Positions 1 to 9,118 of a stretch of 64,000 nucleotides of DNA are shown here, piece after piece. Positions within the stretch are counted from its first letter, which is position 1. Each line of letters opens with the position of its first letter. Source of the DNA: CAZSDP01 sp964605665 (GTDB lineage Bacteria > Planctomycetota > UBA8108 > UBA1146); the NCBI GenBank assembly GCA_964605665.1, contig CAZSDP010000014.1:1-64000 (forward strand), given 5' to 3'. The notes beneath the pieces were generated by a model that was given only the letters and a program-made list of their open reading frames with translations, searched no databases and had not been told where the DNA came from. The position numbers were made by a program, and so were the translations under genes.

Positions 1-2
1 GG

Positions 3-605
3 CACTCTCTCAAAGGCAGAGCGACTTCCTCTCGTCCTCTTCCCCGGGTGGTGCTCCTCTTGGCGCTCTTCGCCACCCTTCCCGTCTCCCTCGCCGGGTC
101 GGGGGGAAGTGGCACCATCGACGCTCCCGTCTCGACGATCGCCAATGGCGGCGGCACCCAAAGTGCGCTCCTTCCCAGCGGTGAGATGTTGATCATCGAC
201 TTCTCTCTCGGTGGCTTCCTGACTCATGTCGAAGGAGGTGGCGATGGCACCGGAGCGGGAGGAATCACCCTCGGGAGTGGTTACCAAGCACTGAGGGAAG
301 CGGTCGAAGAAAACAGCGGCATTCCCAGCACCCTGCTACGCCGCGGCGATGCCAACACCGACGGGTTCTTCGACATCAGTGACGTGATCATCTCTCTCTC
401 CTACCTCTTCGCTGGCGGTTCCTTGAGCTGCCTCGATGCCGCCGATAGCAATGACGATGGTCTTCTCGACATTTCCGATGGGATCACCACCCTCGACGCC
501 CTCTTCAGTGGAGGGGCTCTCCCCCCCGCTCCGGGGCCAAACAATTGCGGAGTCGATCCCACTGCCGACAACCTCAGTTGCGATCAGTACTCGGCGTGCC
601 CCTGA
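3..605 (+). CDS. Secreted dockerin-type repeat protein (5' end outside window)
   Basis: The frame is open to the left edge, and basic residues (KGRATSSRPLPR) precede a hydrophobic stretch ending SLAG, so the true start of the signal peptide lies upstream; the GTG at 48 is only an internal candidate. After an approximately 90-residue beta-rich, Gly-rich region come two dockerin-like calcium loops, GDANTDGFFDISD and ADSNDDGLLDISD, each followed by a hydrophobic helix. It ends with a Cys-containing tail (NNCG...LSCDQYSACP) of a kind often seen on planctomycete secreted proteins. Probable role: an extracellular or cell-surface protein whose C-terminal repeats serve as an anchoring or protein-protein module; the partner is not known. 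A strong terminator follows. Confidence 0.75.
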   Translation, partial: HSLKGRATSSRPLPRVVLLLALFATLPVSLAGSGGSGTIDAPVSTIANGGGTQSALLPSGEMLIIDFSLGGFLTHVEGGGDGTGAGGITLGSGYQALREAVEENSGIPSTLLRRGDANTDGFFDISDVIISLSYLFAGGSLSCLDAADSNDDGLLDISDGITTLDALFSGGALPPAPGPNNCGVDPTADNLSCDQYSACP

Positions 606-620
606 TCGAAGGTGCACAAC

Positions 621-667
621 TCCCCCCTCGGTCGACCGCGAGAAGGCGACCGAGGGGGGATCTTTTT
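621..667 (+). terminator. Intrinsic terminator of the dockerin gene
   Basis: Perfect 14-bp stem (left arm 621-634, right arm 647-660) with a 12-nt loop, directly followed by TCTTTTT. It sits 15 bp after the stop codon of the upstream gene on the same strand. Confidence 0.85.
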
Positions 668-1168
668 GTCGGGGGAGTTGCTTCGACACAGCGCGCGTCT
701 CAGCAGAGGGCGCTCCGCCACTCTGCGTTCCTTTGAACCCACCGAACGCTCCACCACCCGCTGGCGCCGCTTCCTCTCTGCCTCCGTTCCTTCGTAACTT
801 TGCGCCACTTCCCGCGGTCGCTCCGTCGGTCCTTTCTCCCCGAGCGATCACCGGGAGAAGGGGCCTGCGGCGGCGATCGGGGTCGCGGAATGATCGTCGA
901 TCGGTCACCGATGCCGGGGGGCGTGCCCCCGCGGGTGGGAAGATCGCTTCATTCTGAGGAGGGGGCCTCTGGTTCGGGGCGGGTGTTTCGGTAAGATCTC
1001 TGCGGCTGCGTTTTTCGAGCACATCTCTGCGAGACGGGAATCGGTCGCAGGGAATCGGTCGGCATCGTTCGACATCGTTCGACATCGTTCAACACAGGGC
1101 AATGCGCCGAAGCGCCTCGAAGTGATCGTCGCGGTGAGTTTCCTCACTCGTTCAGAAAGGAATGGAAG
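668..1168. other. Intergenic region without a convincing gene
   Basis: About 500 bases between the terminator and the next gene. Open frames here on both strands are compositionally biased, Arg/Ser/Pro-rich and lack domain signatures, so I see no gene. The right end holds short tandem repeats (1036-1090) and must carry the promoter of the DUF1080/ThuA gene. Confidence 0.5.
1036..1090. repeat. Short tandem repeats (2 x 14 bp, then 3 x 10 bp)
   Basis: Two adjacent 14-bp units beginning GGGAATCGGTCG (1036-1063) run into three 10-bp units ending CATCGTTC (1061-1090). The 14-bp period recurs at three other intergenic places in this window. Confidence 0.7.
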
Positions 1169-2970
1169 ATGGGATCGACTCAGGTGCACGCTTCCACCAC
1201 AGCTTCGTCGAGAGCAGTCCTTTCTGAAACGACCTCTCCGTTACGGCATCTCCTCGGAGTGATCCTCTGCTGTTGCTGCGGGGTGGGCACAACTTTTGTC
1301 AGCACCGTCTTCGNNNNNNNNNNNNNNNNNNNNNNNNNNNNNNNNNNNNNNNNNNNNNNNNNNNNNNNNNNNNNNNNNNNNNNNNNNNNNNNNNNNNNNN
1401 NNNNNNNNNNNNNGTCAGCACCGTCTTCGCCGCCCCTGACGCCAGTGGCGAGGCGGATGGCGGAGCGGTCGCCTCGGAGACGATCGATTTGATCGCGTCC
1501 GATGCCTTCGGCGACGTCGCACAACGAGCGGAATGGATCCGCGCCTCCGATTGGGTCTTCGCAGCAAGTGAAGATGTGGGAAAGGTGATCCCCGGATCGG
1601 GAGTGCTCCTCGATCGAGAAGGAGACGGACGCGATCTCTACACCATCGCACCACTGGGAGATCTCGAACTCTCCGGAGAGTTCCAACTCGCCCCGGGAAG
1701 CTCTGCGACGATCGGCTTTTTCGGCCGCTACGACATTCGCTTCGCCGCTCCAGTCGGCGGTGAAGAGGCGGTGGCGGGAGATCCGGGAACGATCGTCGGA
1801 GCGACCCCCGACGAAGACATCGCTCCGCGACTGGCGGTCGAATGTCCCGAACGGATCTGGAATCGCTTTTCGATCTCGATGCGCGCCCCCCGCTTCGACG
1901 CCCGCGGCGTTCGCGTCGAAGCAGCGCGCTGCATCCGCGTGGTGTTGAATGGCGTGGTGCTCCAGGTCGCCACCGACATCGACGCCCCCAGCGCCGGCTC
2001 GTCGACCCATGAAGTCGCGAACGCACCGCTCGCCTTGCGCGGGGGGGGCGGCCCCGTCGCCTATCGCCGCCTGATGGCGCGACCGTTGCCAAACCGTTCC
2101 GCCACTCCTTCGAGCACCACCCAAACTGCGCCATCACCCAGCGCGCCACCGCTCACCCGGGTGGTGGTGTTCAGCCGAACTGCCGGTTTCCGTCACGAAT
2201 CGATCGGGGTCGGCGTCGAAGCGATCTTGCAACTGGGGAAGCGACTCGGGTTTGCCGCAGTCGCCACCGAAGATCCGGCGCAGCTGGTCACCTGGCTCGA
2301 CGGAACCGACGTCGTGGTCTTCATGAACACCACCGGCGATATTCTCGACGACAGTCAGCAGTCGATCTTCGAGAGCTATCTGCGACATGGCGGAGGGTTG
2401 CTCGCGGTGCATGCCGCCGCTGACACCGAGTACGACTGGCCATGGTACGGAGATGTGATGGGCGCCTATTTCGCGGGACACCCGCATGTCCAGGAGGCGG
2501 TGATCGATGTCGTCGATCGAGCCCATCCCGCCACCGCGATGTTGCCGAAGTCGTGGCGCCGTCGGGACGAGTGGTACAACTACCGCAGTCACCCCAAGGC
2601 CGCGATACGGATCCTCGCCACCCTCGACACGAACAGTTATGAAGGCTCGACGATGGGAGAGGGACACCCGATCTGTTGGTGTCAGTCCGTTGAAAAAGGA
2701 CGGGCGATCTACACCGGGGGTGGCCATACGATCGAAAGCTTCCGAGAACCGCTCTTTATCGCCCACCTCTACGGCGCACTGCGGTGGGCCGCAGGAGATG
2801 ACCGTCTCGACTCGGAGATTCCAAAGGAGCTATCGGAGGCGTTCTCCCCCACTCCGAACGATGGAGAAGAGGAAGAGAAGTCGTCTCCGACCGATTCTTC
2901 ACCCTCCGATACACAACCATCGAAACCGAACGACTCAAATCACCACGAATCGGGGCATCGACACGACTGA
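1169..2970 (+). CDS. Secreted DUF1080 (3-keto-disaccharide hydrolase-like) + ThuA domain protein
   Basis: The ATG is preceded by AAAGGA. The reading frame is interrupted by a 100-N gap (1314-1413), but 16 identical bases lie on both sides; removing gap plus duplicate keeps the frame and creates a complete signal peptide (LLGVILCCCCGVGTT...VFA-APDAS). The mature part begins with a DUF1080/concanavalin-like region (DLELSGEFQ, GFFGRYDIRF, VVLNGVVL) followed by a ThuA domain (VVVFSRTAGFRHESI; GGLLAVHAAADT; GGGHTIESF), the glutamine-amidotransferase-like fold found in sugar-utilisation proteins. The last approximately 55 residues are an acidic, Ser/Pro-rich tail. Both domain families are common in planctomycete carbohydrate catabolism; the exact substrate cannot be told. 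The aldehyde dehydrogenase follows 94 bp later on the same strand. Confidence 0.85.
1298..1429. repeat. 16-bp duplicated contig ends around a gap
   Basis: The 16 bases at 1298-1313 are repeated exactly at 1414-1429, immediately on either side of the N run. This is what two contigs that overlap by 16 bp look like when a scaffolder does not merge them. Confidence 0.9.
1314..1413. other. Assembly gap (100 N)
   Basis: Exactly 100 N, the usual placeholder for unknown gap size. The flanking 16-bp identity suggests that no sequence is really missing. Confidence 0.95.
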
Positions 2971-3064
2971 ACGATGCCGATCACCGATGCTCACCCTTTT
3001 CCCGATCTGAGGATCGCTCCTTCGAACCGATCGGGTACTGAAGCCATTTAGAGGAGAAACTCCG

Positions 3065-4444
3065 ATGACCTTTTACGGAACTTCAAATGTAGAACTGGCG
3101 AGCTTCAACCCCGCCACCGGGGAAGAGGTCGGGCGGGTTTCGGTCCCCCCCGTCGAAGACGTCGCCGCGATGGTGATCCGCGCCCAAGAAGCACAGGTTC
3201 GATGGGCCCAGCAATCGCTCGAAGAGCGGCGCGCAGCACTTCTCCCCTTCGGAGAAGCGTTGGTGAAAGAGTCGGAGCGGATCGGCACGATCCTCACCCG
3301 CGAGATGGGGAAGCCGCTCTCTCATGGAATCGGAGAAGTGAAGTACTGCGGCAGTGGTCTCGCAGAAACCCTCGATGAACTCGTTGCCGCCCTCACTCCC
3401 GAACTGCTCGAAGATGACAAGGTCACTTCGCAATTGGTGTTCGATCCGTATGGAGTCTGTGCGGCGATCACCCCCTGGAACTTCCCCGTTTCGATGCCGC
3501 ATTGGGCGGTGATCCCCGCGTTGATGGCGGGGAACGCGGTGATCTTGAAGCCGTCGGAGAAAACCCCTCTCTGCGCCGATGAATACGCCAAATTGCTGCA
3601 GCAGTTCCTCCCCGCCGACCTGCTTCAGATCATCCACGGCGATGAACGACATGGACGCGCCTTGGTCGCCGCCGATGTGCAGTTGATCGCCTTCACCGGC
3701 TCACGAACTGCGGGACAGAACATCCTCACTGAAGCGGGGAAAGATCTGAAACGGGTGATCCTCGAACTGGGTGGAAAAGACCCGTTGATCGTTCTCGACG
3801 ATGCAGACTTGGAAGCGGCCGCCGACTTCGCGGTGATGAACAGCTTCCGCAACTCTGGTCAGGTGTGCGTGTCGACAGAACGGGTCTACGTTCAGGAGAA
3901 GGTCGCCGATCGCTTCGAAGAGCTGGTCCGCACCAAGACCGGAGAATTGGTGGTCGGCGACGGCACCGAGGAGAAGACGCAGATCGGTCCGATGATCGAT
4001 GGCGGACAACGAGATCATGTTCTCGAACAGATCGAGGCGGCGAAACGAGCGGGCGCGCGGGTGATCGCCGGCGATCAAGGACACCACGGCAACTTCGTGA
4101 TGCCCACCGTCCTGGGCGACGTCGACCATCAGATGGCGGTGATGGTCGATGAGACCTTTGGTCCGGTGGTGGGAATCCAACGGGTCGCCGACGATGACGA
4201 CGCGGTCGCCGCGGCGAATGACACCCCGTACGGGTTGGGAGCGGCGGTCTTCGGAGGCGATCTCGATCGCGCCGAGAAGATCGGTCGACAACTCTCCGCC
4301 GGCATGGTGGGGATCAACAAGGGGTGTGGCGGCGCCAGCGGATCACCGTGGGTCGGCGCCCGTCAGAGCGGTTATGGATATCACAGCGGTCGCGATGGTC
4401 ACCGGCAATTCGCCCAGGTGCGGGTCGTTTCGCGGATGAAGTAG
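3065..4444 (+). CDS. NAD(P)-dependent aldehyde dehydrogenase
   Basis: A 459-residue ALDH-superfamily enzyme that oxidises an aldehyde to the acid with NAD(P)+. Visible signatures are the PWNFP cofactor-site motif, GxTAG-like FTGSRTAG, the general base in LELGGKDP (Glu about residue 234) and the nucleophile in NSGQVCVS (Cys about 267), then ETFGPVV. Length and motifs fit succinate-semialdehyde/betaine-aldehyde type dehydrogenases, but the substrate is not determined. The start ATG has a good GAGGAG ribosome site 8 bases upstream. It lies after the DUF1080/ThuA gene, which could mean a shared sugar-derived aldehyde pathway; that link is inference. Confidence 0.92.
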   Translation: MTFYGTSNVELASFNPATGEEVGRVSVPPVEDVAAMVIRAQEAQVRWAQQSLEERRAALLPFGEALVKESERIGTILTREMGKPLSHGIGEVKYCGSGLAETLDELVAALTPELLEDDKVTSQLVFDPYGVCAAITPWNFPVSMPHWAVIPALMAGNAVILKPSEKTPLCADEYAKLLQQFLPADLLQIIHGDERHGRALVAADVQLIAFTGSRTAGQNILTEAGKDLKRVILELGGKDPLIVLDDADLEAAADFAVMNSFRNSGQVCVSTERVYVQEKVADRFEELVRTKTGELVVGDGTEEKTQIGPMIDGGQRDHVLEQIEAAKRAGARVIAGDQGHHGNFVMPTVLGDVDHQMAVMVDETFGPVVGIQRVADDDDAVAAANDTPYGLGAAVFGGDLDRAEKIGRQLSAGMVGINKGCGGASGSPWVGARQSGYGYHSGRDGHRQFAQVRVVSRMK

Positions 4445-4450
4445 GCGCGC

Positions 4451-4534
4451 GATCCTTCGGCGTCGATCCTTCGGCGTCGATTCTTCGGTATCGTCTATTC
4501 GGTGTCGTCTATTCGGTGTCGTCTATTCGGTGTC
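4451..4534. repeat. Six-copy 14-bp tandem repeat
   Basis: Six contiguous 14-bp units: two GATCCTTCGGCGTC, one intermediate GATTCTTCGGTATC and three GTCTATTCGGTGTC. It fills most of the gap between the convergent aldehyde dehydrogenase and phosphoglycerate mutase genes. There is no coding potential and no hairpin-plus-T-run. Confidence 0.9.
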
Positions 4535-4553
4535 AGGCGCTCAAGAACGGTCG

Positions 4554-5759
4554 TCAGGCGCCGTACTTGTCGAGTCGCCCCGCATGGGCGAGGAGCAGCG
4601 CCATCAAATGTGGCCCGTGGACCACCCCGAGATCGCCGCGGAGCACTCCTCGCTCATCGAAGGAAACATCGCCCACCGGGATGCAGCGCTGCGAATGGAT
4701 CAGCAACGGCACCGGATGCCAAGAGTGATCGCGGTGCACGCACGGGGTCGAGTGATCGCCGGTGATCGCGAGCACATCGAGACCCAATTGCTCGAGCGCG
4801 GGGATATGCCGATCGACCTCCTCGAGGGCGGCGATCTTCTGAGCGAAGTCGCCGGAGTGCCCCGCGGTGTCCGCCGGCTTGGTATGGATAAAGAAGAAGT
4901 CGTGTCGATCGAGGAGCCCGCGGGCGGTGTCGATCTGCTCCGCCAGGTCATTCCCCGGTTCGACGATCTCCATCCCGACGAGACGCGCCGCCCCTCGATA
5001 CATCGGGTACACCGCCAAACCCACCGCGTTCAACCGGTAGCGTTCAGCGTAGGGATCGAGGATCGGTCGGGTGGAAAAGCCGCGCAGCAATACCCCGTTG
5101 GCGGCGGACTCGCCGGCGAGAACCTCGCGGGCTCGTTCGAAGAATTGGTTCGCTAACGTGGCGGTATGGGTCGAAAGGTCATCTGCTCCTCGAAACTGAA
5201 ATGGCGACTTCCCCTCCACCTGAGGATCATTGTCATTGACCCGTGCACCGAGTCCCGGCGCTCCGAACACCGCGGTGAAGCGATGCTCCTTCCCCGGCAG
5301 GAGGGTCAACGATGCTCCCCCCTCGAGGGTGATCTCCTTCTGCAAAAGCTCGCAGAGACGACGACACTCCGAGCTGGGAGGTCGCCCCGCCCGCCGATCG
5401 ATCACCGCGCCTTCACCATCGAGGGTGCAGAAGTTCCCCCGCGCTGCGACCTCAGCCCCGCTCAACAGGTAGTCAGAGCCGAGCGCTTCGAGAAGACCGC
5501 GGCCGAACTCCAATTCCATCGGGTCATATCCGAAGAGGGAGAGATGCCCTGGGCCCGATCCGGGACTCAACCCGGCGGGCAGAAGCTGGACCCGTCCCAC
5601 CGAACTGCGACGCGCCAGGTCGTCGAGGTGGGGAAGATGGGCCTGCTCCAGTTCGCTCAGGCCGCGTTCGCCGTGGGGAAGGCCGCCGAGGCCGTCGATG
5701 ACGAGGAGGCCGATCCGACCTCCCTCGGCGCGGATGATCTCGCGGGGTGGATACACCAT
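4554..5759 (-). CDS. apgM: Archaeal-type 2,3-bisphosphoglycerate-independent phosphoglycerate mutase
   Basis: Interconverts 3- and 2-phosphoglycerate in glycolysis/gluconeogenesis without the bisphosphate cofactor. It belongs to the alkaline-phosphatase superfamily. I see the first metal-binding Asp (LLVIDGLGG, about residue 22), the putative nucleophile Ser in GSGPGHLSLFGYDP (about 68), HTKPADTAGHSGD and ITGDHSTPC near the C-terminus. The frame stays open upstream to 5915, but the ATG at 5759 has GAAGGAG 9 bases ahead and gives the roughly 400 residues usual for the family. It is convergent with the aldehyde dehydrogenase and divergent from the glycosyltransferase operon. A second, unrelated-subfamily iPGM lies at 26574-28049. 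Confidence 0.9.
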   Translation of the reverse strand: MVYPPREIIRAEGGRIGLLVIDGLGGLPHGERGLSELEQAHLPHLDDLARRSSVGRVQLLPAGLSPGSGPGHLSLFGYDPMELEFGRGLLEALGSDYLLSGAEVAARGNFCTLDGEGAVIDRRAGRPPSSECRRLCELLQKEITLEGGASLTLLPGKEHRFTAVFGAPGLGARVNDNDPQVEGKSPFQFRGADDLSTHTATLANQFFERAREVLAGESAANGVLLRGFSTRPILDPYAERYRLNAVGLAVYPMYRGAARLVGMEIVEPGNDLAEQIDTARGLLDRHDFFFIHTKPADTAGHSGDFAQKIAALEEVDRHIPALEQLGLDVLAITGDHSTPCVHRDHSWHPVPLLIHSQRCIPVGDVSFDERGVLRGDLGVVHGPHLMALLLAHAGRLDKYGA

Positions 5760-6009
5760 GCTGCGCGCTCCTTCGTCGTATTCGACCGATTGGGGCAAGC
5801 GAAAGCGATCTCGGAGTATCGGTCCGACCGCGATTGCGATCAAGGTGTTCGCAGTTCGGTAGCACCACCCACCCCCAAAATCGGGTGAGTTCGAGGGAAA
5901 AATCGCAGGAGTCACGCGACTCGACTCGATCTCGCCCCCGACGACACGCTAGGATGCCCCCTTCCCGCGAGTGGAGAGCTGGCGGACCCTCCAGGTGAAA
6001 AGGTCACCC

Positions 6010-7212
6010 ATGAGTGAACGGACCGATCTCAACTGCGGCGGCAAACCGCTCCAGATCGCGCTCACCCACACTCGACTCTCCTATACGGGAGGGATCGAGA
6101 AGTACATCTGGTCGCTCTTGATGCGGTTGCTCGACGCGGGACACACCGTCCATTTTGTCGCCGACCGCTTCGAAGAGTTCGAACACCCCAACTTGATTTG
6201 TCACCGCGCTCGGATGCAGCGCTTTCCGAAACTCGCCCGAGTCCGCAGCTTCAATCGATCGGTGCGACGGATCATCTCCGAACTCGACGTCGACTTGGTG
6301 CACGGTTTTACCAAGACCGACTGCCAAGACATCTACACCGATGGTTCGGGAACCTTGATCGAGTACATCGAGGCCACCGAGATCGATCGACCGGCGTGGG
6401 TCCGCAATGCGCTGCTGGCAACCCCCCACCGTCGAGCGATCCTCGCGATGGAGCGGCGTCGATTCCAAGAGGGTGCCTGCCAGCGCGTGATCGCGATGGC
6501 CAAATTTGTTGAGCACCAAATCATCGGGCGCTACCCGATCGATCCCGACCGAGTCGAGACGATCTACAACGGCGTCGAGCTGGAGACGTTTCACCCGCGC
6601 CATCGCGACACGTACGGTCCTCCCCTGCGGGAGCGCCTCGGCATCTCCTCCGACACCCCGGTGATCCTCAACGTCGGCAATGACTGGCGACGGAAAGGGG
6701 TCGGCCCGCTGATCGAAGCGCTCCCCCGCCTTCACGGCACTCCGGAAGCACCAGTGCTCCTGATCGCCGGGCACGACAATCACCCCGAGCAATACGAGCA
6801 ACTCGCAGTGCAGCTCGGAGTGCGAGACCGCGTGCACTTCCTGGGACCGGTGCGGGAGATTCGCGAGTCGTTCGCCGCCGCCGACCTCTTTGTCTTCCCC
6901 AGCCGCTACGACGTCTTCGGCAATGTCGGTCTCGAAGCGCTGGCGAGTGGAGTTCCCGCGTTACTCTCCGCAAAAGCGGGAGTGAGTGAAGTTCTCGACG
7001 GCAGCCTCGCCGGAGAAGCGATCGAAGATCCCACCGACGTCGGAGAGATCATCGCAAAGACCCAGCGCTTTCTCGACCGCGAGACTCTGCCTGCTCGCAA
7101 AGAAGCGGCGCGCACGTTGGCCCAACGGTACTCGTGGGATGCACACTTCGAGCGGGTGCTCGCGATCTACCGAGAGGTGGTCGCCGAGAAGCAGAAGGAG
7201 CTGGTGCGGTGA
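6010..7212 (+). CDS. GT4-family glycosyltransferase, WaaG-like
   Basis: A 400-residue retaining glycosyltransferase with the GT-B fold. N-terminal acceptor half: THTRLSYTGGIEKYIW. C-terminal nucleotide-sugar half: NVGNDWRRKGVGPLIEAL, then HFLGPVREIRESFAAADLF and the EX7E-like region in VGLEALASGVP. The RRKG motif and spacing resemble LPS core heptose glucosyltransferase (WaaG) relatives. An upstream GTG at 5971 is in frame, but the ATG at 6010 has AAAAGG six bases before it. The stop overlaps the next start (GTGA), so the two glycosyltransferases are translated together, presumably building one surface glycan at the cytoplasmic membrane. Confidence 0.88.
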   Translation: MSERTDLNCGGKPLQIALTHTRLSYTGGIEKYIWSLLMRLLDAGHTVHFVADRFEEFEHPNLICHRARMQRFPKLARVRSFNRSVRRIISELDVDLVHGFTKTDCQDIYTDGSGTLIEYIEATEIDRPAWVRNALLATPHRRAILAMERRRFQEGACQRVIAMAKFVEHQIIGRYPIDPDRVETIYNGVELETFHPRHRDTYGPPLRERLGISSDTPVILNVGNDWRRKGVGPLIEALPRLHGTPEAPVLLIAGHDNHPEQYEQLAVQLGVRDRVHFLGPVREIRESFAAADLFVFPSRYDVFGNVGLEALASGVPALLSAKAGVSEVLDGSLAGEAIEDPTDVGEIIAKTQRFLDRETLPARKEAARTLAQRYSWDAHFERVLAIYREVVAEKQKELVR

Positions 7213-8363
7213 GCGACACAGCTCCAGCGTTCACGCCGATCCGTACTCTCCATCTCAACACCGAACGCACTTGGCGCGGCGGAGAGCGGCAGACGTGGCT
7301 CCTCGCCACCGGACTTCGTGACCGAGGCCACATCGCAGAGATCGTCTGCCCCCCTCGCGCCCCGCTCGGAGAACGTGCGCGCGCGGCGGGTCTCACCGTG
7401 CATGAGATGCCGTTGCGCGGCGAGTTGAACCCTCGCGCCATCGCTCGCCTACGTCGCCTCTACCGCGAGCGCGACATCGAGATTGTCCAGATGCACACGA
7501 GTCACGCTCACACCCTCGGCGTCCTCGCGCGCCTCGGCCGACGAAGACCGCGAACGGTGGTGGCGCGACGGGTCGACTTCTCGGTCCATCGCAGCGGAAC
7601 TCCTGGCTTCACCCATCTGAAGTACCGCACCGGGGTCGATCGTTACATCGCCATCAGCGAAGCGATCGGCCGCGTCTTGGTCGACGACGGGGTCGCTCCC
7701 TCTCGAATCTCGGTGGTCCACTCAGGGGTCGTTCCCCATCCTCCGGCGCGATCGGATCGGTCGACGATTCGCGCGTCGTTGGGAATTCCCGACTCAGCGT
7801 TCGTGGTCGGAAACCTCGCTCACCTCGCCCACCACAAAGGACAGGTTCACCTGATCGAAGCGTTTCCCGCGGTGCTGCAACAAAATCGGGACGCCCATCT
7901 CGTGATCGTCGGGGAGGGTGAAGAGCAACCCGCGCTGAAGGAAGCGATCACCCGCCTCCAGCTGGAGGAGCAAGTCCACCTCGCAGGATTCCAATCGGAT
8001 GTTTCCGGGTGGCTCAGCGCCTTCGATCTCTTCGTGATGCCGAGTCGACAAGAAGGTCTGTGCACCAGCCTCCTCGACGCGCTCAATGCGGGGCTCCCCG
8101 TGGTGGGATCGGAAGTGGGCGGCATTCCCGAAATCATCCAACCTCCTGAGACCGGTTGGTTGGCCCCGGTCGGAGATCACGCCGCCCTCGCCGCTGCGAT
8201 CATCGAAGCGTGGCAGCAACCGGAGGAAGCCACCAAGCGCGCCGCCGCCGGTCGAGCGCGGGTCGAACAGTTCTTCTCCGCAGACGCGATGGTGGAAGGG
8301 ACGCTCAACGTCTACCGCGATCTGCTCGGAGTTCCCACCACCACCGAGGAATCACCGGCATGA
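7209..8363 (+). CDS. GT4-family glycosyltransferase
   Basis: A 384-residue GT-B enzyme. The N-terminus LHLNTERTWRGGERQTW is typical of group-1 transferases that act on lipid-linked acceptors; the donor half has VVGNLAHLAHHKGQ, LVIVGEGEEQPAL and the EX7E region near EGLCTSLLDALNAGLPVV. The GTG start overlaps the previous stop by four bases, and its own stop overlaps the rhomboid start (ATGA). Sugar and acceptor specificity cannot be inferred from sequence. Confidence 0.88.
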   Translation: MSDTAPAFTPIRTLHLNTERTWRGGERQTWLLATGLRDRGHIAEIVCPPRAPLGERARAAGLTVHEMPLRGELNPRAIARLRRLYRERDIEIVQMHTSHAHTLGVLARLGRRRPRTVVARRVDFSVHRSGTPGFTHLKYRTGVDRYIAISEAIGRVLVDDGVAPSRISVVHSGVVPHPPARSDRSTIRASLGIPDSAFVVGNLAHLAHHKGQVHLIEAFPAVLQQNRDAHLVIVGEGEEQPALKEAITRLQLEEQVHLAGFQSDVSGWLSAFDLFVMPSRQEGLCTSLLDALNAGLPVVGSEVGGIPEIIQPPETGWLAPVGDHAALAAAIIEAWQQPEEATKRAAAGRARVEQFFSADAMVEGTLNVYRDLLGVPTTTEESPA

Positions 8364-9115
8364 TTCCACTCAGAGACAACATCCCGAGTCGAGCCAAGCC
8401 TTACGTCGTCCGCGTGTTGATCGCTCTCAATCTGTTCGGGTTCATTTTGCAACAGATCGTCGACAGTCACCTTTTGGAGTTCGCGCTGCGACCGGCATTT
8501 CTGATCGGCTGGTGGGAAGGTGCGACGTTACAAGTTCCGATCGAGGTGTTCGCTCCTCACGGAGCGGTCAACCAGCTGGTCGAACAAGTCACTCCCACCT
8601 TTCTCTCCGGAGTGGTCCCGCTGATCACCTCACAGTTCTTGCACGCAGATCTTTTCCATCTCGGGGCGAATCTGCTCTTTCTCTGGATCTTCGCCGACAA
8701 TGTGGAGGGAACGCTGGGACACAAGCGGTTCCTCGGCTTCTATCTCCTCTGTGGAGTCTTCGCGGGTTTGGCGCACACCTTCTCCACCCCCACCTCGACG
8801 ATTCCCACGGTAGGTGCCAGCGGAGCGATCGCTGGAGTGCTCGGCGCGTACTTCGTCCGCTTCCCTCACTCACGCATCTTGACGCTGATTCCGATCTTCT
8901 TTGTCCCGTTCCTGGTCGAGATTCCCGCCGTGGTGTTCCTCGGCATCTGGTTCGCTCTCCAGATCGTCACCGGCCTCTTCGGAGATCCGGGACAACTGGC
9001 GGTGTGGGCCCACGTCGGTGGCTTCGTCGCCGGTTTTGTGTTGATTCGATTCATCCCACAAGTTCGGCACCGAGGGCCAAAACCTCGATACGTCCAGTTC
9101 GAGAGGTTTCCATAA
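8360..9115 (+). CDS. Rhomboid-family intramembrane serine protease
   Basis: A 251-residue polytopic membrane protein with six or more hydrophobic segments. The catalytic serine is in GASGAIAGVLG and the histidine in AHVGGFVAGF; the H-x-N-x2 element (HLGANLLFLWIF) also fits. Rhomboids cleave transmembrane helices inside the bilayer; the substrate here is unknown. The start is fixed by the four-base ATGA overlap with the preceding glycosyltransferase, which indicates translational coupling. Confidence 0.92.
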   Translation: MIPLRDNIPSRAKPYVVRVLIALNLFGFILQQIVDSHLLEFALRPAFLIGWWEGATLQVPIEVFAPHGAVNQLVEQVTPTFLSGVVPLITSQFLHADLFHLGANLLFLWIFADNVEGTLGHKRFLGFYLLCGVFAGLAHTFSTPTSTIPTVGASGAIAGVLGAYFVRFPHSRILTLIPIFFVPFLVEIPAVVFLGIWFALQIVTGLFGDPGQLAVWAHVGGFVAGFVLIRFIPQVRHRGPKPRYVQFERFP

Positions 9116-9118
9116 ACG

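Noticed and set aside
336..1085. 249-codon minus-strand frame over the dockerin gene and terminator
   Set aside because: Antisense to a gene with dockerin motifs and crosses a perfect terminator; no domain features.
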